A stretch of DNA of 64,000 nucleotides from CAVSJA01 sp963728145 (GCA_963728145.1 CAVSJA010000007.1:310001-374000), one strand, 5' to 3'; positions 25,177 through 34,223 are shown, numbered from the stretch's first letter. Translations and numbers: made by a program. Notes: a model not told the origin generated them from the sequence alone.

Positions 25177-25218
25177 GGTAAATGAATTAATAGCTCAATC
25201 TTCAATATTCATCCGAAA

Positions 25219-26503
25219 ATGTACCAGGAATTAATCGAGAAGAAAAGCAAAACTGGCTGTGATCGGACTAGGTTATGTCGGACTTCCCATTGCACTGGAA
25301 TTTGCAAAAAAGATATCCGTTATTGGTTTTGATATCAATGCAAACCGAATTGAAATGATGAAGCAAAGGTATCGATCCGAGCAAGGAACTGGAAAAGAAT
25401 GCATTTGAAGGATGTGATATTCAATTCACTGATTCACTCGATGTGTTGCGGGACGCTTCTTTTTTTATTGTCGCAGTGCCTACACCGGTGGATGAACACA
25501 ATGTGCCTGATCTCCGGCCCCTGGTCAGGTGCTTCAGAAACAATTGGTAAGGTGTTAAAGAAAGGGGATTATGTCGTTTTTGAATCTACTGTTTATCCGG
25601 GTTGTACAGAAGAGGATTGTCTTCCATTATTGGAAAAACTTTCTGGCCTGAAAGCTGTTAAAGATTTTAAACTTGGTTATTCTCCTGAACGAATTAATCC
25701 GGGAGATAAAAAACATACACTTAGAACCGTTATAAAAGTTGTTTCCGGTTGTGATGAGGAATCTTTGGATGAAATTGCAAAGACCTATGAATTGGTTGTG
25801 GAAGCAGGTGTGCATCGTGCTTCTTCGATTAAAGTGGCCGAAGCCAGCAAAGATCATTGAAAATACACAGCGGGATCTGAATATTGCATTGATGAATGAA
25901 CTGTCGATCATTTTCGATAGGATGGAAATTAATACTTATGAAGTATTGGAAGCTGCTGGTACCAAATGGAATTTTTTAAAATTTCAACCCGGTCTTGTTG
26001 GAGGCCATTGTATTGGTGTTGATCCTTATTATCTGACGTATAAGGCATCATCACTTGGTTATGACGCGAAGGTGATTACTGCAGGCCGTTTTATCAACGA
26101 TGATATGGCCAATTATGTGGCGAGAAAAGTTATAACACATGTGTTAAGAAATTCATCAGAGCCCAAAGTGCTGGTAAAAGGAGTTACATTTAAGGAAAAT
26201 GTGAGTGATATCCGCAATTCAAAGATCATTGACACGGTAAAAGAAATGCTGGCATTCAATATCCATGTGGATATTGAAGATCCATATGCCATTGCGGAAG
26301 AAGTGCAGGAGGAATATGGTGTGAAGCTTTCACACAATGTACAGAATGGATATGATGCAGTGATCGTGACGGTGCCTCACAAACCCTATCTGCAGCACGA
26401 TGACAATTATTTCAAGTCACTAACGCATGAGAATGGATTGGTTGTTGACCTGAAAGGATTGTACAAAGGAAAAATTAAAAACAGAAAATACTGGAGTTTA
26501 TAA
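25219..26503 (+). pseudogene. Nucleotide-sugar dehydrogenase (UDP-HexNAc 6-dehydrogenase, WbpA/TviB-like), frameshifted
   Basis: The assembled product has LAVIGLGYVGLPIALEFAKK, FDINANRIEMMKQG, FFIVAVPTPVDEHN, VVFESTVYPGCTEEDCLP, GYSPERINPGDK, NTQRDLNIALMNELSIIFDRM and QPGLVGGHCIGVDPYYLTYKA with the catalytic Cys. The YSPERINPGD and VGGHCIGVDPYY segments mark the UDP-N-acetylhexosamine dehydrogenase branch, distinct from the ugd upstream. Frame changes are seen near 25250, 25370, 25515 and 25850; from 25860 to the stop the frame is clean. The TAA overlaps the ATG of rfbB by one base. Confidence 0.88.
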
Positions 26504-27567
26504 TGGCCAATTACACAAAAAAGATCATGATCACGGGTGGAGCCGGTTTTATCGGCTCGCACGTTGTTCGGCTATTTGTCAAAAAATATCCTTCTTATCA
26601 AATTGTAAATGTTGATGCCCTGACCTATGCCGGCAACCTGGAGAATCTGAAAGACATTGAACATTCACCCAATTATCAATTCGAGCGTGCCGATATACTG
26701 GATGAAAAAAAGATTGAAGAACTGTTCAATCAATACCAGTTCGATGCAGTGATTCACCTGGCTGCGGAAAGCCATGTCGATCGTTCAATATTGGATCCCT
26801 TAGCATTTGTAAAAACAAATGTACTGGGAACAGTTGTGTTGTTGAATACCTGCAGGAATCACTGGAAGGGAAAGAGCGAGGGAAAATTATTCTATCATGT
26901 TTCCACGGATGAAGTGTATGGAACCCTCGGCGAAGAAGGATTTTTTACTGAAGAAACTGCTTACGATCCTCACTCACCATATTCAGCATCAAAAGCAGCA
27001 TCCGATCATTTTGTAATGGCCTATTATCATACCTATGGCTTGCCGGTGATCATGAGCAATTGCTCAAATAATTATGGGTCTCATCATTTCCCTGAGAAAT
27101 TGATCCCATTAATGATCAATAATATCAGGAATAGCAAACCCCTGCCTGTTTACGGTAAAGGCGAAAATGTAAGAGATTGGCTTTTTGTCGACGATCACGC
27201 AAGAGCTATTGATACAATTTTTCATAAAGGAAGAATAGGCGAAAGCTATAATATCGGTGGATTCAATGAATGGAAGAATATTGAACTCGTGCACTTGCTT
27301 TGTAAGATCATGGACAAAAAATTGGGAAGGGCAGAAGGAACATCAGCCAAACTCATTACTTATGTCAAAGATCGTCCCGGTCATGATCTTCGCTATGCAA
27401 TAGATGCAACGAAACTGAATAAAGAACTTGGCTGGTCACCGTCATTGCAATTTGAAGAAGGATTGGAGAAGACTGTTGATTGGTACCTGAATAACGAGGA
27501 GTGGGTGAAGCATGTCACAAGTGGGGACTACCAGAAGTATTATGATGAGCAGTACGTTCAGCGATAG
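26503..27567 (+). CDS. rfbB: dTDP-glucose 4,6-dehydratase
   Basis: 354 residues. It makes dTDP-4-keto-6-deoxyglucose, the second step of dTDP-L-rhamnose synthesis. The NAD motif GGAGFIG is at 12-18, the catalytic Thr135-Asp136-Glu137 in HVSTDEVYG, and YxxxK at Tyr160/Lys164 (PYSASKAASD). Other family marks are NCSNNYGSHHFPEKLIP and GENVRDWLFVDDHA. It overlaps the preceding gene by one base (TAATG). From here on the reading frames are clean again. Confidence 0.96.
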   Translation: MANYTKKIMITGGAGFIGSHVVRLFVKKYPSYQIVNVDALTYAGNLENLKDIEHSPNYQFERADILDEKKIEELFNQYQFDAVIHLAAESHVDRSILDPLAFVKTNVLGTVVLLNTCRNHWKGKSEGKLFYHVSTDEVYGTLGEEGFFTEETAYDPHSPYSASKAASDHFVMAYYHTYGLPVIMSNCSNNYGSHHFPEKLIPLMINNIRNSKPLPVYGKGENVRDWLFVDDHARAIDTIFHKGRIGESYNIGGFNEWKNIELVHLLCKIMDKKLGRAEGTSAKLITYVKDRPGHDLRYAIDATKLNKELGWSPSLQFEEGLEKTVDWYLNNEEWVKHVTSGDYQKYYDEQYVQR

Positions 27568-27683
27568 GTTGATAGGGTTGACAGGGTTGACGGGGTTGAC
27601 AAGGTTGACAAGGTTGACAAGGTTGACAAGGTTGACAAGGTTGACAAGGTTGACAAGGTTGACAAGGTTGACAAGGTTGACTG
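27566..27683. repeat. GGTTGACAA tandem array inside the rfb operon
   Basis: Thirteen head-to-tail 9-base units, ten of them identical (GGTTGACAA), all in one direction, start at the rfbB stop codon and fill most of the gap to rfbC. This is the most homogeneous array of the family in the window. There is no inverted arm, so it should not act as a hairpin terminator within the operon. Confidence 0.92.
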
Positions 27684-27726
27684 GAATGTAAATCGCAAAT
27701 CTAAAATATAAAATCTAAAATAGTCA

Positions 27727-28287
27727 ATGCCATTTGTTGATACAGGATTTCCTGGTTTATATGTTTTTGAGCCGGTCGTTTTTGAAGATGCCAGGGGATA
27801 TTTTTATGAGTCCTATAATTATAAAGTTTTTCTTACCCAGGGATTAAAGGACGATTACGTGCAGGACAATCAATCCAGATCGGTTTATGGAGTTGTGCGT
27901 GGATTGCATTACCAACTTGAGCCGTATGCGCAGACCAAATTAGTAAGAGCATTGAGTGGTAGAATACTCGATGTTGCGGTTGATATCCGGAAGGGGTCTC
28001 CAACTTATGGTAAAAATTTTTCTATCGAATTATCCGGGGATAATAAAAAGCAGTTGTATATACCCAAGGGTTTTGCCCACGGTTTTGCTGTGTTGAGTGA
28101 AACTGCTGAAGTGTTGTACAAATGCGATGCTTTCTATAATAAGGCATCCGAAGCTGGTCTTATTTTCAATGATCCTATCTTGGGGATCGATTGGAAAATC
28201 CCGGAAGGGGATGTAGTCGTATCGGATAAGGATATGGTGCTTCCACAGTTGAGGGACTGTAAAAATAATTTCAGTTTTGAAGGTTAA
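27727..28287 (+). CDS. rfbC: dTDP-4-dehydrorhamnose 3,5-epimerase
   Basis: 186 residues, a cupin enzyme of normal size. Catalytic His61 lies in VVRGLHYQLEP and Tyr131 in EVLYKCDAFY; QDNQSRS and IPKGFAHGFAVLSE are the other family signatures. It epimerises dTDP-4-keto-6-deoxyglucose at C3 and C5. It is followed eight bases later by rfbD. Confidence 0.96.
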   Translation: MPFVDTGFPGLYVFEPVVFEDARGYFYESYNYKVFLTQGLKDDYVQDNQSRSVYGVVRGLHYQLEPYAQTKLVRALSGRILDVAVDIRKGSPTYGKNFSIELSGDNKKQLYIPKGFAHGFAVLSETAEVLYKCDAFYNKASEAGLIFNDPILGIDWKIPEGDVVVSDKDMVLPQLRDCKNNFSFEG

Positions 28288-28295
28288 TAATAATT

Positions 28296-29165
28296 ATGGC
28301 TAAACAGGTAATCCTGGTTACGGGCGCTAATGGTCAATTGGGTAAGGAATTCAGGGTTCTCGCTATTAATGAAACCAGTTTTGATTTTCATTTTCTTTCC
28401 AGGGAAGAACTTCCAATCCATAATTTTGAAAAGGTAAAGAATTTCTTTACCGAGCATCGTCCAGCCTTTTGTATTAATTGTGCTGCTTATACAGCAGTTG
28501 ACAAAGCAGAGACCGATCAGGATCTCGCCTACCTGGTAAATGCAGAATCCGTTGCTGTATTGGCTGAAGTAAGCAAACAATATGGTACAGGATTTATTCA
28601 TATTTCTACCGACTATGTATTTAAAGGAGATTCACCTGAGCCATATAAAGAAGATTCGCAAACGGGTCCGATAAGTGTATACGGTGCTTCGAAGTTGAAA
28701 GGGGAAATAATGAGCGTTACCAATAATCCCGACTCCATTATAATACGTACAGCCTGGGTTTATTCTGAGTTCGGACAGAATTTTGTAAAGACGATGATCA
28801 GATTGATGAAGGAACGGAAGGAATTGAATGTAGTAAACGACCAGGTTGGAGCGCCAACCTATGCAGCAGATCTTGCAAAGGCGATCATGGCAATCATAAA
28901 AAGCAATAAATGGCAGGCGGGCATCTATCATTTTAGTAATAAAGGCAGGATAAGTTGGTATGATTTTGCAGTTGAAATAAAAGAATTGACTGGAAGCGAA
29001 TGTAAATTGAATCCGATACCAACTTTACAATATCCAACCCCAGCAAAGCGACCTGCATTTTCGCTGCTGGATACAAGTAAGATTCAGAAAGCATATGGAA
29101 TTAATATACCGGATTGGAAATTGAGCTTGAAGAAATGCCTTGATCATTTAAAGCAAGCCTCCTGA
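28296..29165 (+). CDS. rfbD: dTDP-4-dehydrorhamnose reductase
   Basis: 289 residues. NAD(P) motif TGANGQLGKEF at 9-19, NCAAYTAVDKAE at 61-72, STDYVFKGD, and the catalytic Tyr129xxxLys133 in VYGASKLKGE. It carries out the last step to dTDP-L-rhamnose. The first enzyme, RfbA, is not in this window. The gene is tightly linked to rfbC upstream and to a glycosyltransferase three bases downstream. Confidence 0.96.
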   Translation: MAKQVILVTGANGQLGKEFRVLAINETSFDFHFLSREELPIHNFEKVKNFFTEHRPAFCINCAAYTAVDKAETDQDLAYLVNAESVAVLAEVSKQYGTGFIHISTDYVFKGDSPEPYKEDSQTGPISVYGASKLKGEIMSVTNNPDSIIIRTAWVYSEFGQNFVKTMIRLMKERKELNVVNDQVGAPTYAADLAKAIMAIIKSNKWQAGIYHFSNKGRISWYDFAVEIKELTGSECKLNPIPTLQYPTPAKRPAFSLLDTSKIQKAYGINIPDWKLSLKKCLDHLKQAS

Positions 29166-29168
29166 TCG

Positions 29169-30392
29169 ATGGGAATAAACAGGAATTGCGATATTATATG
29201 TTTTAGTCTTTCACGCTGGGATTCTGCGATTTCATCACCTGCTTTATCGCTTGCCAAAGAATTCGCAAGGCATAACAGGGTGTTTTATGTTGAGCATCCC
29301 TTTTCATGGCGGGATTATTATAAGGAAAACCAATCCGCGGCGGTCAAGGCAAGGGAGAAAGCTTTAATAAATGGAAAGAATATTTACAGCAATCCTGAAT
29401 CACTTCCTCCAAATTTAACTGTAGTTACTTCTAAGCTCACTTTCCCGATTAATTTTCTCCCGAAAGGATTCGTTTATAATTCAATCGCGAAGATCAACGA
29501 CAAAATAGTTTTGGGAGCGATCCGGCAATTGATAAGTGAGTATCAGATCAAAGATTTTATCTACCTCAATTTCTTTGATCCCTATTTCCTTCAGAAGCTT
29601 CCTCCCGATATAAAACCCATTCGCTCGGTTTATCAATCCATGGATGATATTTCCCAGGTGGCCTATTCAAACCGTCACGGCACAAGGCTGGAACAAAAAA
29701 TCGTTTCCAATTTCGATTATACGCTTTGCACTTCTAAGGAGTTGACGAGATTGATGTCCAGGTTTTCGCCGAATGCTCATTTTCATCCAAATGCCGCTGA
29801 TACGAGTATATTCAATAAAGCGGTCAATGAAAAATTACCAAGGCCAGAAGAACTAAAAAATATTAATACCAAAATCATCGGTTTTACCGGAAGCATTGAA
29901 TATCGTACAGATTTTGAATTGCTGAAGAAGATTGCGATGCACCATCAGGATAAGACAATGGTTCTTGTTGGTCCAATTCAAACAAATGAACACAAGGAAA
30001 TTGGTTTGGATAAATTGCCGAATGTAGTGTTTACTGGTCCGAAACATATTACTGAATTGCCATCTTACCTGCAATATTTTGATTGCGCAATTATTCCATT
30101 CAGAAAGAATACTCTTACCAAAAGTATTTATCCGCTTAAGATCAATGAATACCTGGCAGCAGGAAAGCCAGTGATCGCGACCGACTTTTCAGAAGACATT
30201 CTTTCTTTTAATAAAGTCGCCTATGTCGTAGGATCCCACGAAGAATTTATTGCTGCTATTGATAAAGCAATTACAGAGAACAACCCTGAAAAAGTAAAAG
30301 CCAGAATGCAAGTCGCAGAAGAAAATACCTGGACTGCCAGAGTGAGGCAATTCTGGGAGATTATTGAGAAAGAACCTAAGAGGATAGGTTGA
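29169..30392 (+). CDS. Glycosyltransferase (GT-B fold, family 1/4-like)
   Basis: 407 residues without a signal peptide. The N-terminal half starts CDIICFSLSRWDSAISSPALSLAKEFARHNRVFYVEHP, the usual start of a group of polysaccharide glycosyltransferases. The C-terminal half has IGFTGSIEYRTDFELL, VLVGPIQTNE, NVVFTGPKHITELPSYLQYFDCAIIPF and KINEYLAAGKPVIATDF, the GT-B donor-binding part. It sits last in the sugar-nucleotide cluster and could transfer rhamnose or xylose; donor and acceptor cannot be told from sequence. Confidence 0.88.
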   Translation: MGINRNCDIICFSLSRWDSAISSPALSLAKEFARHNRVFYVEHPFSWRDYYKENQSAAVKAREKALINGKNIYSNPESLPPNLTVVTSKLTFPINFLPKGFVYNSIAKINDKIVLGAIRQLISEYQIKDFIYLNFFDPYFLQKLPPDIKPIRSVYQSMDDISQVAYSNRHGTRLEQKIVSNFDYTLCTSKELTRLMSRFSPNAHFHPNAADTSIFNKAVNEKLPRPEELKNINTKIIGFTGSIEYRTDFELLKKIAMHHQDKTMVLVGPIQTNEHKEIGLDKLPNVVFTGPKHITELPSYLQYFDCAIIPFRKNTLTKSIYPLKINEYLAAGKPVIATDFSEDILSFNKVAYVVGSHEEFIAAIDKAITENNPEKVKARMQVAEENTWTARVRQFWEIIEKEPKRIG

Positions 30393-30549
30393 CAAGGTTG
30401 AGAGGGTTGATAAGGTTGACAAATTGACTGAGGATAAAGATCTTACTACTATAAAGCGAAAAGCCTCCGAAGGGAGACTTTCTTAAAAAACTTATTACTC
30501 TTTTTGTCAACCTTGTCAACCCTATCAACCCCGTCAACCCTGTCAACCT
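30388..30549. repeat. GGTTGACAA inverted arrays with an internal terminator-like hairpin
   Basis: Four GGTTGA-type units (30388-30424) and seven inverted TCAACC units (30507-30549) flank a spacer that holds AAGCCTCC-GAAG-GGAGACTT at 30461-30480, a short stem followed by TCTT and further on by CTTTTTGTC. The locus separates convergent genes, so a terminator role is plausible but the stem has mismatches. Confidence 0.7.
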
Positions 30550-30554
30550 TGACT

Positions 30555-31232
30555 TTATTTGATTGACGTAATCGCAGTACCTCCCTGCTTACTCTCCGTT
30601 TTCACAATTCCAAATTCCGGGGCGTACCATTCATGTCCCTCAACATTTAATGGAATTCCAATGCCGGCAGTTTTGATGGTTAGTTTGCCCTTAAAGGATA
30701 TTTTGAAGCAATCCCATGTACCAGCTGTTGTAGTAACTGATTCCTTTCCTTCCACTTTCCGATTGTTCACAACGTAAATCAAAGTCTGCTTCAACCCACC
30801 CTGGTCCATTTCCATATTGAAATTGGCATCTTTCAATGCATCCCCGACCTTCATGTCAGACGGGTATTCGACATATACATCATCTGCCTTTACATCAGCT
30901 TTTCCAAACTGTTCCATTTGGGCTGAAGGGATCATCATTTTCATATTCACCAATATCACTCCTCCCTTACATTCATACTTACCCGAACTTTTTGCAACAG
31001 ATTTTCCTTTCTTATCGAACATTTCAGTATTGACATTGGCTGTAGTAGTACCGCCGGAATTACTTACTTCGTTTATGTTATAGATCTGTTTCCCACTCGG
31101 ATCTCCCTTCTTATTGTAGATCGTCATCTCAACGGTCTTGTTTTCCTGCATGAAATAATATTTACTGCAGTCCTGGGCATGGATAGCTGTTGCGAAGAGG
31201 ATGATGAGTCCAAGTACAAGAGATTTTTTCAT
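30555..31232 (-). CDS. Secreted DUF3108/TapB-like protein
   Basis: 225 residues with a signal peptide (1-19, ending IHAQ). The mature domain shows a typical run: YYFMQENKTVEMTIYNKKGDPSGKQIYNI, then VNNRKVEGKESVTTTAGTWDCFKISFKG, and HEWYAPEFGIVKTES. The TAGTWDCFKI and WYAPEFGIVK segments recall DUF3108-like proteins of Bacteroidota. Probably periplasmic, binding something hydrophobic in a beta structure; function unknown. Confidence 0.7.
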   Translation of the reverse strand: MKKSLVLGLIILFATAIHAQDCSKYYFMQENKTVEMTIYNKKGDPSGKQIYNINEVSNSGGTTTANVNTEMFDKKGKSVAKSSGKYECKGGVILVNMKMMIPSAQMEQFGKADVKADDVYVEYPSDMKVGDALKDANFNMEMDQGGLKQTLIYVVNNRKVEGKESVTTTAGTWDCFKISFKGKLTIKTAGIGIPLNVEGHEWYAPEFGIVKTESKQGGTAITSIK

Positions 31233-31257
31233 GATAAGATATTTTAAAGAAAGTTAA

Positions 31258-31470
31258 GGGTTTTCAACCTTGGTCAGTGTTTTACTATTCACAATGCACT
31301 ACGCAAGGTTGAAAACCGTGGCAACTCGCAAGGTTGAAAACCCTGTTCTAATTTCCTATACCCGATTTGTGTAGTGTCTTTCATGGTTTCTGGGTAGAAG
31401 GGTTGTCGACCCTGGGTAGTGCGTAATAATTTGTTAGACCCTACGCAGGGTCGACAACCCTGCATAGTAC
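31258..31470. repeat. GGGTTTTCAACC and GGGTTGTCGACCC palindromic repeats
   Basis: Two related units occur: GGGTTTTCAACCTTGG/CAAGGTTGAAAACC (31258-31345) and GGGTTGTCGACCCTGG/CAGGGTCGACAACCC (31399-31465). Each is present as a pair in inverted orientation, separated by TAGTGC-type spacers. They fill the divergent gap between 30555-31232 and the small gene at 31533. No promoter motif stands out. Confidence 0.8.
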
Positions 31471-31532
31471 AATTATACCATTGCTCCCTGCATCTTAAAA
31501 AACCAAGTTTGCATTAATTAAACACTTATACT

Positions 31533-31889
31533 ATGAGAATTTATTTGATCTCCTTTTTTGTGCTTGCCGCGATGGCGTTTACAGTCAATAACCCAATTGT
31601 TGGAAGATGGGAAACAAAAGTTTCGGAGAAAGGGAATGTTACCGGGGTAGTATTCAAATCGAATTACGAATTCGAAGGTTACGTAAATAAAAAACCCTTT
31701 GTAAGCGGAAAATACAGCGTGGAGGGTGAAGTGCTGTCATTTGTAGACAATGGATGCGAAGGAAAAACAGGTAAGTATCAATTGATCTTCTTCAGCAATT
31801 CTGATTCACTCCGATTTAAAGCCATAGAAGATGAATGCACGGAAAGAAAAAATGGAATGGAAAGAACAATTCTTGGGAGAGTGAAATAG
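31533..31889 (+). CDS. Small secreted protein, tandem paralogue 1 (lipocalin-like, tentative)
   Basis: 118 residues with a signal peptide (1-18). The mature part IVGRWETKVSEKGNVTGVVFKSNYEFEGYVNKKPFVSGKYSV looks like a short lipocalin/DUF-type barrel start (GxW motif at Gly24-Arg-Trp). It is clearly homologous over its full length to the next gene (identical NSDSLRFKAIED segment and ILGRVK end). Two Cys residues are conserved in both (DNGC and C near the end). Function unknown. Confidence 0.75.
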   Translation: MRIYLISFFVLAAMAFTVNNPIVGRWETKVSEKGNVTGVVFKSNYEFEGYVNKKPFVSGKYSVEGEVLSFVDNGCEGKTGKYQLIFFSNSDSLRFKAIEDECTERKNGMERTILGRVK

Positions 31890-31970
31890 GGGTCGGAAGG
31901 GGTTTTCAACCCTGGTCGGTCTCTTTGATCATACAATACCATATTACCAGGGTTGAAAACCTTGCCCTGA
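31890..31970. repeat. GGGTTTTCAACCCTGG inverted pair between the paralogues
   Basis: GGGGTTTTCAACCCTGGTC and ACCAGGGTTGAAAACCTTGC face each other across about 35 bases and lie between the duplicated genes. A closely related pair lies upstream of the first copy, so the repeat may have helped the duplication. Confidence 0.8.
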
Positions 31971-31991
31971 CGTTATCTAAACAATTATATT

Positions 31992-32348
31992 ATGCGAATT
32001 TATTTGGGTATCTCCTTCATAATCGCCTTTATGGCATTTACCATGAATAATCCATTGGTTGGAAAATGGGAAACTAAACCTTCTGAATATGGAGATGTAA
32101 CCGGTGTAGTATTCAAGACAAATAACGAATTCGAGAGTTATAGAAACAACACCCCTTATATCAATGGGATCTACTCCGTCAAGGGAAAAGTTTTAGAGAT
32201 TACAGACAATGGATGTGACTTCGAAGCAGGAACATATGAATTTATCTTCTTTGCCAATTCAGATTCTCTGCGATTTAAGGCAATTGAAGATGTATGTGAA
32301 CGAAGGAAGTATGCGATAGAGAGTACAATTCTCGGAAGAGTTAAATAA
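31992..32348 (+). CDS. Small secreted protein, tandem paralogue 2
   Basis: 118 residues, the same length as its neighbour and alignable without gaps: MRIYL start, NNPLVGKWETK, VTGVVFKTNNEFES, IYSVKGKVLEITDNGC, IFFANSDSLRFKAIEDVC and ILGRVK end. By eye somewhat more than half of the residues are identical. Signal peptide at 1-18. The stop is 10 bases before the cytochrome peroxidase gene, so they may be cotranscribed. Function unknown. Confidence 0.75.
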   Translation: MRIYLGISFIIAFMAFTMNNPLVGKWETKPSEYGDVTGVVFKTNNEFESYRNNTPYINGIYSVKGKVLEITDNGCDFEAGTYEFIFFANSDSLRFKAIEDVCERRKYAIESTILGRVK

Positions 32349-32358
32349 TCCTGCACCG

Positions 32359-33321
32359 ATGAAAAAATATTTGATCCTCCTGCTCAGCAGCCTGGGTATT
32401 TTGTTTACCCAGGCCTGGGTGAAGGAATACGAACCGAAGGATAAATCGGATTTGGGAAAGCTCTTGTTCTTTGATCCCATCCTTTCGCGCGATAGCACGA
32501 TCAGTTGTGGCTCCTGTCATAAACCGGAATTTGCTTTTGCAGACACGGCAATATTCAGCATTGGAGTTGGCGGTAAGACTGGTGTTCGCAATACGCCCAC
32601 CAGCATGAATATGCGATTTCAGGAATTCTTTTTCTGGGATGGACGCGCAAAGAGTTTGGAGGAACAGGCTTTAGCGCCTATCGAAAATCCGGATGAAATG
32701 GATCTCGCTATTGAAGATGCAGTGATGCGTTTGCGAAAAAGCAAAACATATAGTGCATATTTCAGGAAGCTCTTCAATGCTGATCCAACAGCACAATCCC
32801 TTGCAGAATCCCTCGCCGCATTTCAACGAAGATTAGAAACAAGTGATAGTCCGTTCGACAATTGGAAATTTTATGACCGCCCTGATCTGGTAGGTGACGA
32901 TGTAAAGAGAGGATTTGATGTCTTTAGTGGTAAAGGAAAATGTACGCAATGTCATTTTGGATCAGACTTCACCCAGAGTGAATTTAAAAATATCGGACTC
33001 TTTGATGGAAAGAAATTTAATGATAGCGGGCGGGCTTTCATTACTCATTTAAAAGAAGATATCGGCAAATTCAAAACTCCAACCCTTCGTAATATCGGCG
33101 TCACCTGGCCCTACATGCATAACGGTATGTTCAAGACTTTGATGGAGGTGATCGAATTCTATAATGATCCGGAAAAGATCATACCCGGATCAATAAACAG
33201 GGATACAGCGCTGGCAAAACCACTCGGACTCACCGAATGGGAGAAGAAAGATCTTGAGGCATTCCTGTTTGCACTTACTGACAAGCAATTCGAACGAAAG
33301 GACATATATTTTGGAAGATAA
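32359..33321 (+). CDS. Cytochrome c peroxidase (di-heme, MauG/CcpA family)
   Basis: 320 residues with a signal peptide (1-19). Two heme c attachment motifs are visible: Cys50-Gly-Ser-Cys53-His54 and Cys195-Thr-Gln-Cys198-His199. Family features are GKLLFFDPILSRDSTISCGSCH, RNTPTSMN, FFWDGRAKSLEEQALAPIENPDEM and KFKTPTLRNIGVTWPYMHNG. It reduces peroxide in the periplasm using electrons from cytochrome c, and its hemes would be loaded by a Ccm system such as ccmBCD at 17-18.7 kb. Confidence 0.93.
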   Translation: MKKYLILLLSSLGILFTQAWVKEYEPKDKSDLGKLLFFDPILSRDSTISCGSCHKPEFAFADTAIFSIGVGGKTGVRNTPTSMNMRFQEFFFWDGRAKSLEEQALAPIENPDEMDLAIEDAVMRLRKSKTYSAYFRKLFNADPTAQSLAESLAAFQRRLETSDSPFDNWKFYDRPDLVGDDVKRGFDVFSGKGKCTQCHFGSDFTQSEFKNIGLFDGKKFNDSGRAFITHLKEDIGKFKTPTLRNIGVTWPYMHNGMFKTLMEVIEFYNDPEKIIPGSINRDTALAKPLGLTEWEKKDLEAFLFALTDKQFERKDIYFGR

Positions 33322-33345
33322 AAAATGGTTGAGTCCTATAAGCTC

Positions 33346-33432
33346 TCGCATAGCTATCGGGAACGGATAGGAGCGAAAAAAGAAAATGACAGACTTCCTC
33401 AATTTTAAACCTATCCCGATAGCTATCGGAAG
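33346..33432. repeat. CCGATAGCTATCGG-type palindromes
   Basis: GCATAGCTATCGGGAACG and TCCCGATAGCTATCGGAAG occur in a 146-base gap between convergent genes, about 60 bases apart. A relative (CCGATAGTTATCGGGA) lies at 8656-8672. This may serve as a transcription stop, but there is no T-run next to the stem. Confidence 0.55.
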
Positions 33433-33467
33433 TTTTCTGAACCAAATTTCAAATAACAAATACCAAA

Positions 33468-34223
33468 CTAACCCGTCATATTAAGTAACTCAATTGTGTT
33501 ACTGACGTTATACTTCTCAAACAATTTGCTTTTTATATTCCGCACAGTATTGTGGCTGATCTTGAGTTGTCCTGCGATCTGTTTTGTACTAAGTCCCTGG
33601 CGTATTAGCGTAACCAATTCACCTTCTCTCCGTGATAAGGGATTGCGTTCCGCGGAAGGTTTGAATTCTGAGATTTTGAAAGGGGCGCTATTCCGCTTAA
33701 ATAATTCCACCTTGACTCCGCTAAACGGTTTTTCGGTTGTTATATCCCGAAAGAGCGTAAAATAAACATTACCTGTGCCATTCAGACTAAAGGTTGCTTT
33801 CTCGTCGTGGAGATAAATGTATTCTCCGTTCGATTTTTTTATTCTGTAATGAAATATCGTGCGGTAATCCTGGTGTTCTTCGGGTAGGGCGGATGACAGG
33901 TATTCGTGTACATAATTAAAACATTCACAGAGATCATCCTGATCCGCTTCATGAACAAGAGCGAAATATTTATCCGGTTTGTTATTCCGTAAAAGAAATT
34001 CATTCGAATATCCAAAAACTGAGGATCCGTTTTCGGTAATATAGCAGATATCGGGATGCATCACCGGGCAGGTGGCTAATACCCAATTCGGAAATACCTG
34101 GTGCATCTGATCGAATAGACCCAACACTTCTTCCTTTTGTTCTGCGCCGGCAAGCTTGATATACTTTTCAATATAGGAGCTGACTTTGTTTGCAGAACGC
34201 ATCAAGGCGATTGCGCTTCCCAT
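33468..34223 (-). CDS. LuxR-type transcription regulator with PAS-like sensor domain
   Basis: 251 residues. The middle (about 55-165) looks like a PAS fold (YITENGSSVFGYSNEFLLRN, KKSNGEYIYLHDEKATF, YFTLFRDITTEK). The C-terminal 55 residues are a LuxR/GerE helix-turn-helix: LSRREGELVTLIRQGLSTKQIAGQLKISHNTVRNIKSKLFEKYNVSNTIELL. It is divergent from the DUF1772-like membrane gene, with about 140 bases between the two starts, and might control it. No receiver domain, so it is not a classical response regulator. Confidence 0.88.
   Translation of the reverse strand: MGSAIALMRSANKVSSYIEKYIKLAGAEQKEEVLGLFDQMHQVFPNWVLATCPVMHPDICYITENGSSVFGYSNEFLLRNNKPDKYFALVHEADQDDLCECFNYVHEYLSSALPEEHQDYRTIFHYRIKKSNGEYIYLHDEKATFSLNGTGNVYFTLFRDITTEKPFSGVKVELFKRNSAPFKISEFKPSAERNPLSRREGELVTLIRQGLSTKQIAGQLKISHNTVRNIKSKLFEKYNVSNTIELLNMTG

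Noticed and set aside
21653..26503. True pseudogene decay of four sugar-nucleotide genes
   Set aside because: Conserved motifs are intact and errors are almost all short indels, so I favour sequence error, although I list the genes as pseudogene because the frames are broken as given.
27566..27683. Regularly spaced repeats considered as a CRISPR array
   Set aside because: Units are 9 bp head to tail with no unique spacers, and no cas genes are in the window.
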